Below, piece by piece: positions 24,829-33,268 of a stretch of 64,000 bases of DNA; within the stretch, counting starts at the first letter, position 1, and every line of letters starts with the position of its first letter. A program made the position numbers and the translations under genes. The DNA lies in assembly GCA_004172935.1 (NCBI GenBank), contig SDZD01000025.1, forward strand, positions 27,717 to 91,716. The letters run 5' to 3'. The notes below the pieces were generated by a model. That model made no database searches. It was not told the DNA's origin and saw only the letters and a program-made list of their open reading frames with translations. The DNA comes from a bacterium (GTDB taxonomy: Bacteria; Armatimonadota; Abditibacteriia; Abditibacteriales; Abditibacteriaceae).

Positions 24829-25803
24829 TTATCTGCGCGAAAAGAAGATGATCATGGCTCCAATACCGACAACGACACGCCAGATAAAGAAGGGCGCCAT
24901 GCCGCGCGTGGACAGGTAGCGAAGTAGGAACGAGATCGCCCAGAACCCCGAAACTGCCGCCGCTGTGACGCCTAAAATGGCTTCGAGTGGCCCGGCTCCC
25001 AGACTCCCAGCTTTGACCAGACCGCGCGCCTCGTAGACGACGGCTCCGATGGAAATCGGGAGCGACATCAGGAAAGAGAAACGAGCGGCGTCTTCGCGCT
25101 TGAGGCCCAGAAACAGGCCCGCCATAATGGTGGAGCCGGAACGCGAGAAACCGGGAATGAGCGCAAGAGCCTGTGAGGCGCCAATGATGAGAGCGTCGCC
25201 GTTTTTGATGTTGGACATCGGGCGCTTTTTGGAGCCAACACGGTCGGCGACGAAGAGGAGCGCACCGCCGATGATGAGCCACAGGCCGTTATAGAAAGGC
25301 GAGTAGAGATATTTGGAGGTGTCTTCCCAATGGCGAATGGGCGAAAAGGCGGCAACAAGAACGGCGGGGACACAGGCGAGCAACACCATGTAGAGCAACC
25401 ACTTTTGGCGAGGGTCGGTGAGAAGTCCCTTCCAATCGCGGAAGAAGTACCAGGCGAGAGCGACAATGGTTCCAACGGAGAGGAAGACATCGAAGGGCAA
25501 CTGGCGCGAGTTCTGGCCGAGGAGGTAGTGGGTGATGTTGAGGTGGGCGGAGGACGAAACAGGGATAAATTCGGTGAGTCCCTGCACCAAGCCTAAGATG
25601 ATCGCCTGCCACCATGTGACATCGGCTACTTTTTCGACAGGGGCCGTGGCGGCCTTAGTGGCTGTTTGTGCGAAGGCGAGAGGTGCAGCGGCAACAAGGG
25701 TTGCGGCGCCGACGGCCAAACGAGTTACGGACGAGGAAACGAGCGAGCAGGTGAAGCGGGCGACACGACGAGCGCCCTCCAGTAAACGAGACGGATTAAG
25801 CAT
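24829..25803 (-). CDS. uppP: Undecaprenyl-diphosphatase with N-terminal extension
   Basis: UppP (BacA) dephosphorylates undecaprenyl pyrophosphate so that the lipid carrier for peptidoglycan and other glycans can be recycled; it also gives bacitracin tolerance. The multi-spanning core has the motifs GLVQGLTEFIPVSSSAHL (catalytic Glu and PxSSSAH) and LIPGFSRSGSTIMAGL. The 324 residues exceed the usual 260-280, because about 60 residues precede the first core helix and look like a cleavable signal peptide (LAVGAATLVAAAPLAFA) plus a linker. A shorter start inside the extension is not obvious, as no in-frame Met precedes the core closely. Confidence 0.94.
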   Translation of the reverse strand: MLNPSRLLEGARRVARFTCSLVSSSVTRLAVGAATLVAAAPLAFAQTATKAATAPVEKVADVTWWQAIILGLVQGLTEFIPVSSSAHLNITHYLLGQNSRQLPFDVFLSVGTIVALAWYFFRDWKGLLTDPRQKWLLYMVLLACVPAVLVAAFSPIRHWEDTSKYLYSPFYNGLWLIIGGALLFVADRVGSKKRPMSNIKNGDALIIGASQALALIPGFSRSGSTIMAGLFLGLKREDAARFSFLMSLPISIGAVVYEARGLVKAGSLGAGPLEAILGVTAAAVSGFWAISFLLRYLSTRGMAPFFIWRVVVGIGAMIIFFSRR

Positions 25804-25910
25804 CGAAAATAAGTGCGGCGAAAACAGCGGGCGCCGACACGGCGCGACTCACAAACGTTTTTGGCGCCCAAAGTTTGGCGGCTTAGAGTGAATCGCGCCG
25901 GAGAGTTATG

Positions 25911-27125
25911 TCAGGAAACCGAACCGAACTCTTCTTCGCGGGCAGCGACCAAATCGCGCAGGTCGTTCTGGGCGGTGGTGTTGCCGTTTTGAGCAGCCAG
26001 AAAGAGTTTCCTTTCCTGAGTATCGTGGTATTCGGTTAGCAAGACCTTAAGCATGGCCGCGATGGGAACGGCCAGCACAACCCCCATGGCACCGAAGAAT
26101 TCCATGCCGATGAGAAGCGCCATGATAACAGTGACGGGGTGCAGGTCGACGTGGTGGCCGACGATTTTGGGGAGCAGCACTTTCGATTCGAGAAAGTGCA
26201 TCAAAGTGAAAGCCGCCAGCAACAATCCAGTGGTCTGCATCGACTGGGTGTAGAACAAGCACGCCACCAACAGGGGAATGCCTCCCAACAGCGGGCCGAT
26301 GACGGGGATGGCGCGTGTGATTCCGGCGATCATGCCCAACGTGAAGGCGTGGGGAACCTTCAAGATAAGGAGCATAATGGTGACTAGCACCCAGGCGATG
26401 ATGCACATCCACAACTGACCACGCACATAACCATCGAGGATGTGATCGAACTGGTGGCCCATGCGGCTGAGGCGGGGACGCCAACTAATGGGGAACAGCA
26501 GACGGGCTTCGCGGCGTAGCGAGGCACCATCGCTGAGGAAGTAGAAGGCGAGAACGGGGATGAGCAGAAGCTCGACGACGAAACCGAGATGCGCGGTTTG
26601 ATGGCCCAGCCACGAGGTGATGTGGCGCATCAGGGGGCCAATTTGCCCAGTGATGAACTTGGTAGGGTCGTCTATGGCATCGGCAGGGATGAGGCCACGA
26701 TAAGGAACGAGGGCGGTTTGCAGAGCGATTTGCCACTGTTCCATGAGCTGTGCCCGTGCCTGAGGGTTACGTGGCCAGAAGCGCGTCACCAATTCGCGAA
26801 CATCGTTTTGAACGGGCTTGAAGCCGACAAGAAAGAAGATGTAGCAGACGGCAAAGAGGATGACAAAAGAGATAAGGGTGGCGAAGACACGCGCATGGGG
26901 GCCTTTGCCACAGCCTTTTTCGAGGGCACGCACTACGGGGCGCAGCACGTAGAACATGGAAAGCGCGAGTGTGAGAGCGACGAGAAGTTCGCCCGCCCGC
27001 GAGGAAATGTATTCGGCTTCCTGGGGGATGTGCCACACGAGCGACACAACGAGAGTTGCCAACGCGATAAAAACGAGCAGACGCTTCTCGTCCCATTCGT
27101 TTGAGGGTTTCAAAAAGGAAAACAT
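25911..27125 (-). CDS. AI-2E/PerM family membrane transporter
   Basis: From ATG 27125 the protein has 404 residues with about seven or eight helices (RLLVFIALATLVVSLVWHI, LLVALTLALSMFYVLRPVV, VFATLISFVILFAVCYIFFL, VVELLLIPVLAFYFLSDG). The central soluble part precedes FDHILDGYVRGQLWMCIIAW and the conserved re-entrant segment VIGPLLGGIPLLVACLF, then ALLIGMEFFGAMGVVLAVP. This is the PerM/YdiK family whose members export autoinducer-2 or act as Na+/H+ antiporters; the substrate here is not known. A charged cytoplasmic tail follows (DLVAAREEEFGSVS). Confidence 0.9.
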   Translation of the reverse strand: MFSFLKPSNEWDEKRLLVFIALATLVVSLVWHIPQEAEYISSRAGELLVALTLALSMFYVLRPVVRALEKGCGKGPHARVFATLISFVILFAVCYIFFLVGFKPVQNDVRELVTRFWPRNPQARAQLMEQWQIALQTALVPYRGLIPADAIDDPTKFITGQIGPLMRHITSWLGHQTAHLGFVVELLLIPVLAFYFLSDGASLRREARLLFPISWRPRLSRMGHQFDHILDGYVRGQLWMCIIAWVLVTIMLLILKVPHAFTLGMIAGITRAIPVIGPLLGGIPLLVACLFYTQSMQTTGLLLAAFTLMHFLESKVLLPKIVGHHVDLHPVTVIMALLIGMEFFGAMGVVLAVPIAAMLKVLLTEYHDTQERKLFLAAQNGNTTAQNDLRDLVAAREEEFGSVS

Positions 27126-27290
27126 AGCTGTGTTGGCGCCTTTCCTACTTCGCAATTTCAATTAGCGCGATTTGGAGAGAGGTGGAAGATAAAACACTTT
27201 CGTAGCAGATGGAGAGGGATTTTACGGGTTTTGACGAAAAGGTGAGAAGCGAGTGTGTGAAGTAAAGAGACGGAGTGTTTTTTGGCGTGG

Positions 27291-27324
27291 GCAGGGCGAC
27301 GAAATGCTAACATCATCGCCCTGC
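27291..27324. repeat. Hairpin after wecB
   Basis: GCAGGGCGA (27291-27299) pairs with TCGCCCTGC (27316-27324), and one further pair of bases fits. It lies 12 bases beyond the wecB stop on the minus strand. There is no T-run, so termination there is only possible. Confidence 0.5.
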
Positions 27325-27335
27325 TTTGGCGCGGA

Positions 27336-28478
27336 CTACTGCTGGTAGTCGAAATCGTCGGGGCGCTCGGCGCGTCCCGCCCAGTGCAGAATGGCCTGTG
27401 CGATACGGTCGCCCGCTTTGCCATCACCGTAAGGATTGGCGGCGTGGCTCATACGCTCATAGGCGGCTTCATCGCCCAACAGTTCCGAGGCGGCGTTGAC
27501 AATATCGACGCGGTCGGTGCCAATGAGGGTCGAGGTTCCGGCATCGACGCCTTCTGGGCGCTCGGTGGTGCGGCGCAAGACCAACACAGGAATGCCGAGA
27601 GCGGGGGCCTCTTCCTGAACGCCACCGGAGTCGGTGAGGATGAGATGGGCCTGTTCCATGAGGGCAACAAACTCCAAGTAATCGGGCGGCTCGATGAGCT
27701 GGACGCGCGGGTTGGAGCCGAGAATACGCTGGAGCGGTTCGCGCACGACGGGGTTCTTGTGCATGGGTAGCACCAAGTTTGTGTCGGGGAAACGTTCGAG
27801 GATTTCGCTGAAGGCGAGGGCGATCTGTTCGAGTGGCTCGCCCCAGTTTTCGCGGCGATGGGTAGTCGCGAGAATCATGCGTCCTTCAGCGGCGACTTCG
27901 GCGCCCTTACGGCGCTTGGTGACTTGCAGGAGGGCGTCGATGACGGTGTTGCCCGTGAGATAAATAGCTTCGGGCTTGACACCTTCGCGGAGCAGGTTCT
28001 GACGCGATTGCTCGGTGGGCGCGAAGTGCAAATCGGAGATTTGCGTGGTGAGGCGCCGGTTGAGTTCTTCGGGGAACGGGTCGAATTTGTTGTCGGTGCG
28101 CAGGCCAGCTTCGACGTGGCCGAAAGCTACCTTCTGGTAGGCTGCCGCGAGCGAGGCGGCGAGAACCGTGGTGGTATCGCCTTGAGCGAGAACGATGTCG
28201 GGTTGCTGAGCCTCGATGATGGGCTGCAGGCCTCCGAGAGCGCGCGTCGTGATCTGGGTGAGCGTCTGGCCCTGCGACATGATGCTGAGGTCATGGTCGT
28301 AGGTTTCGATACCGAATGACTTCATGACGGCATCGAGCATTTCACGATGCTGTCCGGTGGTACACAGGAATACATCAAATTCATCGGGGCGCGCGCGAAG
28401 CAGATTAACGAGCGGCGCCATTTTGACACCTTCGGGCCGCGTGCCGACGACGACGAAGACCTTCAATGGGACGGGCAT
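27336..28478 (-). CDS. wecB: UDP-N-acetylglucosamine 2-epimerase (non-hydrolysing)
   Basis: WecB interconverts UDP-GlcNAc and UDP-ManNAc, supplying ManNAc for surface polysaccharides and teichoic-acid-like linkage units. The 380-residue GT-B-fold enzyme begins FVVVGTRPEGVKMAPLV and has CTTGQHREMLDAVM, VQGDTTTVLAASLAA, FGHVEAGLRTDNKFDPFPEE and LGIPVLVLRRTTERPEGVDAG, all family signatures. It lies among envelope genes on the minus strand (uppP, flippase, GT39), which fits a role in glycan assembly. REP hairpins separate it from the DUF4291 gene upstream. Confidence 0.95.
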   Translation of the reverse strand: MPVPLKVFVVVGTRPEGVKMAPLVNLLRARPDEFDVFLCTTGQHREMLDAVMKSFGIETYDHDLSIMSQGQTLTQITTRALGGLQPIIEAQQPDIVLAQGDTTTVLAASLAAAYQKVAFGHVEAGLRTDNKFDPFPEELNRRLTTQISDLHFAPTEQSRQNLLREGVKPEAIYLTGNTVIDALLQVTKRRKGAEVAAEGRMILATTHRRENWGEPLEQIALAFSEILERFPDTNLVLPMHKNPVVREPLQRILGSNPRVQLIEPPDYLEFVALMEQAHLILTDSGGVQEEAPALGIPVLVLRRTTERPEGVDAGTSTLIGTDRVDIVNAASELLGDEAAYERMSHAANPYGDGKAGDRIAQAILHWAGRAERPDDFDYQQ

Positions 28479-28571
28479 AGCTTCAAGTTTAAGAAGGCGT
28501 ATGAGAGGGTGCCTAAGAATCTATACCCAATATGTAGTTTCAGCGGGGGAGACAAGTGAACCGAGATTAGT

Positions 28572-28612
28572 CCCCCCCATTAAAATGGGGGGGCTACAAG
28601 TCGCTGCGCGAC
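28572..28612. repeat. REP-like double hairpin overlapping the end of the DUF4291 gene
   Basis: CCCCCCCATT (28572-28581) pairs perfectly with AATGGGGGGG (28584-28593). Next to it GTCGC-TGC-GCGAC (28600-28612) forms a second small stem. The right half codes for the last residues of the DUF4291 protein, so the repeat was inserted at, or captured by, its 3-prime end. Confidence 0.7.
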
Positions 28613-29262
28613 AACTGTTCCTCTTCGCGAACATGCTCAGTCACACCTAAACGGCGTTGCGCTTCGGGGTTGCGGATTTCATAGACCTGTTCGCTGGGCG
28701 TCATTAGAGGTGTCCAGTCGTCGGTTTGGACGATTTTGTGTTGCTGTTGGACGAAATCGGTGATGTCGTCGATGGAGATGGGAGTGGTGGCGAAGCGGCG
28801 TAGGATGGAACCGCGCAGGCCGAGTTGGACGGCGCGGCGGGCCAGTGCGCCGCCTCGTGGCGAGTGGTCGGGGTCCCACTGCAAGCGGACTTCGCTTTGG
28901 GATACGTCGGCTTTCCACTGTTTTTCGGACTCATAGAGTTCGGGAACATAGGAAGATGGAACTGCTTGAGAGAGGATTTCTTCCCAAAGGTCGAGGGAGA
29001 TGCGGATGGCTAGAACGCAAGTTTGATTGGGTTTGGTAGCCCAGCCGGAACGGTACATCATCCAAAGGAAGTTGGGTTTTATCCAACTCATGCGGTCGAA
29101 GGAAAAGTCGACGCGGAAATAGCCGTTTTGAGCGGCGAAGTGGCCGGCTCCCTCGTTATAGGCTTGGTAGACAACAACGGATTGCTCGTTGAATTGGGCC
29201 AGAATGTGGCGTCCTTTCACGGGCCATCGGGCGGTTTGTTCGAGGTAGGGAGATAGATTCAT
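28594..29262 (-). CDS. DUF4291 family protein
   Basis: From ATG 29262 the protein has 222 residues. It shows the DUF4291 pattern: VVYQAYNEGAGHFAAQNGYF, then MSWIKPNFLWMMYRSGWATK with the conserved W-x-K-P-x-F-x-W-M-x-x-R, and CVLAIRISLDLWEEILSQAV. Members are soluble, widespread in bacteria and fungi, and of unknown biochemical function. Its last seven residues are written by a dispersed repeat, so the natural C-terminus may have been altered. No Shine-Dalgarno is obvious. An upstream in-frame Met at 29292 would add ten residues. Confidence 0.88.
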   Translation of the reverse strand: MNLSPYLEQTARWPVKGRHILAQFNEQSVVVYQAYNEGAGHFAAQNGYFRVDFSFDRMSWIKPNFLWMMYRSGWATKPNQTCVLAIRISLDLWEEILSQAVPSSYVPELYESEKQWKADVSQSEVRLQWDPDHSPRGGALARRAVQLGLRGSILRRFATTPISIDDITDFVQQQHKIVQTDDWTPLMTPSEQVYEIRNPEAQRRLGVTEHVREEEQLSRSDL

Positions 29263-29676
29263 AGGGGGAATTGAATAAGGGCTGAAAATCAATCTTTTTC
29301 AGGTTTTTTTCAATTATTTTGTGGTCTTAATCAATATTTTTGGCACCAAAAGATTGATTAGAAGGGGAACGTTTTTGGATTTGAGCGTGAAATAGGGGAA
29401 AAGATTGATTAATCAATTTTTATTCAATCTTTGTTCAATTCACCACAGAGACACGGAGGCACAGAGGGGTTCCAAAAGAGGCGAGAAGTAATGAAGGAGA
29501 AGTCATGATTTTGACCTGATGGGATGGGAGGGGGATTCAATTGCCTTATGAATCCGCGTTACTTAGGATAAGTGAAACCGATGTAACATTGTAAGTTACA
29601 AAACAGAATTTTTTCGTTACTTTGCTATGGGGATTGGAGAGATGAAGTATCTAGAGAGAGAGGAGTTGCGCAAAAG
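29263..29676. other. AT-rich intergenic region with repeated AAGATTGATT motifs
   Basis: This 414-base stretch lies upstream of the DUF4291 gene and downstream of the ATP-grasp gene. It holds three or four copies of AAGATTGATT in both orientations (29285-29299, 29348-29360, 29401-29433), including the perfect 14-bp palindrome ATTGATTAATCAAT at 29404-29417. It also has CACCACAGAGACACGGAGGC at 29441-29460, continuing ACAGAGG, a dispersed repeat seen in many genomes, and a dyad TGTAAC-N7-GTTACA at 29582-29600. I see no gene. Confidence 0.6.
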
Positions 29677-30414
29677 TTAGAACGAGCGGCCTGATTGCAC
29701 TATTTGGCGCCAGCGTTCGGCTAACATAGGCGCATACAGATGGGGAGCGAGGCCATAGCAACCGAGGGAGTAGGCGTCGTTGACTTCGACGAGGATGGTT
29801 TCGCCGGATTGGGTGAGTGCCCAGTCCATTGAGCAGGCGATGGGACGGTTCTGCCATTGACTCAGGGCAGAATCGAGACGAGCGAAGTCGAGGTGGCAGC
29901 GAAAATCGCCGAAATAATGGCGCAAACCAACCAATTCGCCGCGCAGGACGAAGGCGCGAAACTCGCCGCGTAGTTCGAGGGCATCAGACCACCAAACAGT
30001 GGTTTCGTCGGGGATATGGGCGGTTTGTATCAGATCGCGAAAGCGGGCGACTACGTGGCCGTTGAAGAGTTTGGCGTCGGCAGTGCGCGGTTTTATGAAA
30101 ACGGGCGGCCCTTCCTGTGCGATACGGACGCGGATTTCGTGGAGAGGGCATTCGCCAAATTGGCGCCCGGCGAAGGCTTCCAGACCATTGGGAATGGCGG
30201 GGAGAGCATCGACTTCGACACCCAGTTTTCGGAGAGCACGCCACGTTGGGGGAATGCCCGCGATGAGCGGGGTATCGGCATCAAGGGGCAAATCTTCGGC
30301 TTCTTCGGGAGAACAAAAATGGGTTTCGTAACCCATAGCCTCAAGCCCCTGCCATGCGGTGAAGATATTGATGTTGCGGAACTGGCCGTTAACTTGTTCG
30401 ATCCACGCTTGCAT
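29677..30414 (-). CDS. ATP-grasp domain protein
   Basis: ATG 30414 follows a very good ribosome site (AAAGGAGG, five bases upstream) and gives 245 residues. Landmarks are NINIFTAWQGLEAMGYETHF at the start, GPPVFIKPRTADAKLFNGHV in the ATP-binding lobe, RGEFRAFVLRGELVGLRHYF, and SMDWALTQSGETILVEVNDAYS, where the terminal E-V-N-D contributes metal ligands. This resembles the ATP-grasp (DUF4343-like) enzymes that form carboxylate-amine bonds; substrate unknown. The start lies inside the flippase gene (26-base overlap), so the two are translationally coupled. Confidence 0.85.
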   Translation of the reverse strand: MQAWIEQVNGQFRNINIFTAWQGLEAMGYETHFCSPEEAEDLPLDADTPLIAGIPPTWRALRKLGVEVDALPAIPNGLEAFAGRQFGECPLHEIRVRIAQEGPPVFIKPRTADAKLFNGHVVARFRDLIQTAHIPDETTVWWSDALELRGEFRAFVLRGELVGLRHYFGDFRCHLDFARLDSALSQWQNRPIACSMDWALTQSGETILVEVNDAYSLGCYGLAPHLYAPMLAERWRQIVQSGRSF

Positions 30415-31321
30415 CGTGTCCTCCTTTGAGAAAGAAGAGGCCGGGGAGACTAGCGCCCCAGACGGTGGCTTGCCAAAGCAGCGACCATGCGACGGCTTCG
30501 CCGCGCTCGACGCCGAAACGACCAAGCAGGGCGACGGCAGCGACTTCACGGGTGCCCAAACCACCAATACCGAGGGGGAGCAAACCCGACAGCGACAAGA
30601 GTGGGCCAATCCAACCCATTTCGAGGGGACTGACAGGGAGGCCCAGAGCGCGGGCCAAGCCGAAGTTGAGGGCGACCTGCGAGACCTGAAATATGAGGCT
30701 GAGCAGCAGGGCAATCGCGAGGTCGGTGCGGTGTTTGGCGTAAGCGGTGATGGCTTCGCCAACTCGTTTGACCTTGGGGTGTTTGACGCGGGGCAGCAGG
30801 AATAGAGCGCCCGTTACGACACAGAGCAGAACCAGAGAAATAGCGACTAAGGGCCACTGTCCGCGCGCCGCGCCGCTGCTTAACAGACCCACAAAAGCGA
30901 GGAGAATGAGGGCGGCGAAGCCGGTGAGGCGGTCGATAAGAACGGAGGCGAAGGCATCGGAGGTGCCGATTTGGGAATCGCGCGCCAGTTGGGAGACGCG
31001 CAGGGCATCGCCGCCGATGTTGGTGGGGAGCCAGAGGTTGGCGAACATGCCCGACAGGTAGATAGAGCAGCAACGCCAGAGGGAAAAATTGAAGCCGCGA
31101 GCGCGCAGCAGCAGTTGCCACTTCCAGGCGCAGAGCGCCTGACCGAGCAGATAGAAGGCGACGGCAGCCCCGAACACCCAGAACGGAGTGTTGGAAAGGG
31201 TTTGCAACAAACGCTCGACGGTGCCACGTTGCAACAGCAACAGGGCCACGACGAATACGCCCGAAAGCAGACGGAGCGACCACTTAAGCACTGCTTTGTT
31301 TGAGGACTTAGAGGGGGTCAT
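30389..31321 (-). CDS. LPG-synthase-TM/UPF0104 flippase-like membrane protein
   Basis: The 310-residue protein has about eight helices and the two family marks: LPTNIGGDALRVSQLARDS (G-G-D-A-x-R) and LLPLGIGGLGTREVAAVALL. This family includes the flippase half of MprF and AglD2-like lipid-sugar handling proteins. It probably translocates or presents a lipid-linked substrate for the GT39 enzyme encoded just upstream. Its ATG overlaps the TGA of that gene (ATGA at 31318-31321), which indicates translational coupling, and its 3-prime end overlaps the ATP-grasp gene. Confidence 0.88.
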   Translation of the reverse strand: MTPSKSSNKAVLKWSLRLLSGVFVVALLLLQRGTVERLLQTLSNTPFWVFGAAVAFYLLGQALCAWKWQLLLRARGFNFSLWRCCSIYLSGMFANLWLPTNIGGDALRVSQLARDSQIGTSDAFASVLIDRLTGFAALILLAFVGLLSSGAARGQWPLVAISLVLLCVVTGALFLLPRVKHPKVKRVGEAITAYAKHRTDLAIALLLSLIFQVSQVALNFGLARALGLPVSPLEMGWIGPLLSLSGLLPLGIGGLGTREVAAVALLGRFGVERGEAVAWSLLWQATVWGASLPGLFFLKGGHDASVDRTS

Positions 31322-33150
31322 TGATTGGAGCCGGGGAGGTCTTCTGAGCCGGGGACATAGTCGGCGGATGGGACGCGCACTCGTTTAGTGGGAGCGACGA
31401 GATCGAGCGAGAAATTGGCGGGTTTAACGCGGGTAGCGTACAGGAAGAAATCGTTATTGCGGCCCCACAGGTGAAGACGGGCGGCGGGGCCGGGTTCGAG
31501 CGGGCCTTTGATGATGAGGATAGCGCCTGTCTTTTGTTCGGGCAGGTCGAGCCAATCGACCAGTTTTTCGGCACTGGTGAGAACCGGAAAATTAGGACTG
31601 ACTTTGAGTTCGCGCGGGTCGAGGCCGGAGGTGTTTTTGAAGTTGGCGTAGACGACGGGGCGCCCGGTTTGAACGACGGCGGAAGGCAGGAAAGAACGGA
31701 AGGTGACGAGCTTTTCGTTGGGTTTGAGTTCGGGATTCGCTGCAGCGACGAGGGCAGAACCATCTTCATAAGTGACAATTTGACCTGCCAATTGAAGCAT
31801 GACGACCACCAATAATCCCGAACTGCCCGCGCTGATAACAGCGAAGGTGCGCGTATCGGGGCGGCGCAGACAGATGAGCCAACCCGCGCTTTGCAGGGCC
31901 AAAGTGGCACTGAGAATCCAGACCCAACGCACGCCTTCTTCGCGCGGCCATATGCGGTCGTCGAGCAACACACCGGGGGCCATTTCCCATTGTTTCGCGA
32001 CTAAATCTTTTTGGAAAATGGTGGTGCGTTTGGGGATAGCGGTGATGAGACAGACCACCACAAGATTCAAAAGAAGGGCGATGGAGACAGCCGCAACACG
32101 GAGGCGGGGCGAGAGTTTGGGCCAATCGGCCAGAGCGGCGCCCATAAGCAGGGCCAAAGGTGCGAAGCCGGGTAGCACGTAGGAAACGAGCTTTGTTTTG
32201 GAAAGCGAGAAAAATACGATGATGCCGAGCGACCAAATCCATAGGAAGAGGCGCGCGCGGCGCGCGCGACCATCGGTGTTGGGATGGAAGAACGCGGTGA
32301 GGATAAACGCCGTCCAGGGCAACAAGCCCACCAATACAACGGGGAGATAGTAGAGGGGCGATGTTTTATCGTGGAAATTCTCGCCGCCGCTAAAACGTTT
32401 GAGGTTTTCGGCGAAGATGAAGTCGTGCAGGAATTCGGGTCGCTGTAGGTTGACCAACAAAAACCAGGGTGCCCCGATGAGAAGAGCGATGGCCAAGGCG
32501 ATTGAGACGCGGGTGAATCGCTCGGAACTGACGCGCACACGCGCAAGCAAGGCGTAGAAAGCCAGGCCCACCAGTGGCAGAGCGACGCCGACGGGGCCTT
32601 TAGAAAGCAGCGCGAGGCCCATTCCGACCGCGAGCGCTGCGGTGGCGATGGTGCGCCCGCGTTTGGAGCAGGCTTCGACCACCCAAAAGGCACCGAACGA
32701 GGCGAGGGCTATGGAAGCGGCCAACAGCATGTCGGTGTTGGCGACACGCCCCATCGCGGCGGGGAAAACAGCGGTGGCCCAGATGAGGGCGCTCATGGCT
32801 CCAGCTCGGCGACCCCAGACGCGCGAGGCCCAAACCCACAAGATGACCAGAATGAGAAGCGAGGCAAAGGCCGAGGGCAAGCGTCCGACACCCGACGAGG
32901 CCCCAAAAAGTTTGAAGGCCGAGGCCGTCGCCCAATAGACAAGAGGAGGCTTATTGAGGCGGGCGATGCCGTTGAGATGGGGAACTAGCCAGTCGGTGGG
33001 GCCGCCGTTTAACCCGAACGCCATTTCATAGGAAGCCGAGGCGTAGCGGCCCTCGTCGGGGTTGAGAAATGGCGCGTAGGCCAGATTCCAAAACAAGAGT
33101 AGCGCTGCCACAACCGCTAACCACGAGGAGCGCGTCATCTTAATCGTCAT
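31318..33150 (-). CDS. GT39/ArnT-like lipid-dependent glycosyltransferase
   Basis: From ATG 33150 the enzyme has about 610 residues with a dozen membrane helices. The first extracytoplasmic loop carries FLNPDEGRYASASYEMA; in ArnT and PMT enzymes the D-E pair here is catalytic. It continues with GRLPSAFASLLILVILWVWA and LLLAASIALASFGAFWVVEA. Such enzymes move a sugar from a polyprenyl-phosphate donor to lipid A, protein or another acceptor on the outer side of the inner membrane. The acceptor cannot be told. It starts an operon with the flippase-like and ATP-grasp genes. Alternative starts exist at 33177 and 33138. Confidence 0.88.
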   Translation of the reverse strand: MTIKMTRSSWLAVVAALLLFWNLAYAPFLNPDEGRYASASYEMAFGLNGGPTDWLVPHLNGIARLNKPPLVYWATASAFKLFGASSGVGRLPSAFASLLILVILWVWASRVWGRRAGAMSALIWATAVFPAAMGRVANTDMLLAASIALASFGAFWVVEACSKRGRTIATAALAVGMGLALLSKGPVGVALPLVGLAFYALLARVRVSSERFTRVSIALAIALLIGAPWFLLVNLQRPEFLHDFIFAENLKRFSGGENFHDKTSPLYYLPVVLVGLLPWTAFILTAFFHPNTDGRARRARLFLWIWSLGIIVFFSLSKTKLVSYVLPGFAPLALLMGAALADWPKLSPRLRVAAVSIALLLNLVVVCLITAIPKRTTIFQKDLVAKQWEMAPGVLLDDRIWPREEGVRWVWILSATLALQSAGWLICLRRPDTRTFAVISAGSSGLLVVVMLQLAGQIVTYEDGSALVAAANPELKPNEKLVTFRSFLPSAVVQTGRPVVYANFKNTSGLDPRELKVSPNFPVLTSAEKLVDWLDLPEQKTGAILIIKGPLEPGPAARLHLWGRNNDFFLYATRVKPANFSLDLVAPTKRVRVPSADYVPGSEDLPGSNQ

Positions 33151-33268
33151 AAAAAGTGGCGCGAGTATGAAAGGCACAGGCTCGCTTTACCTGAGAGTCG
33201 AAAGACAAGGATGGTGAATCAACGTCTCAAGGCGAAGCGATGTGTCTTACCTTGCATCTAATACCGCT

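Noticed and set aside
30415..30762. An N-terminal extension of the ATP-grasp protein
   Set aside because: It would overlap the flippase gene over 350 bases and encodes Ser/Pro/Arg-rich sequence; ATG 30414 has an excellent ribosome site.
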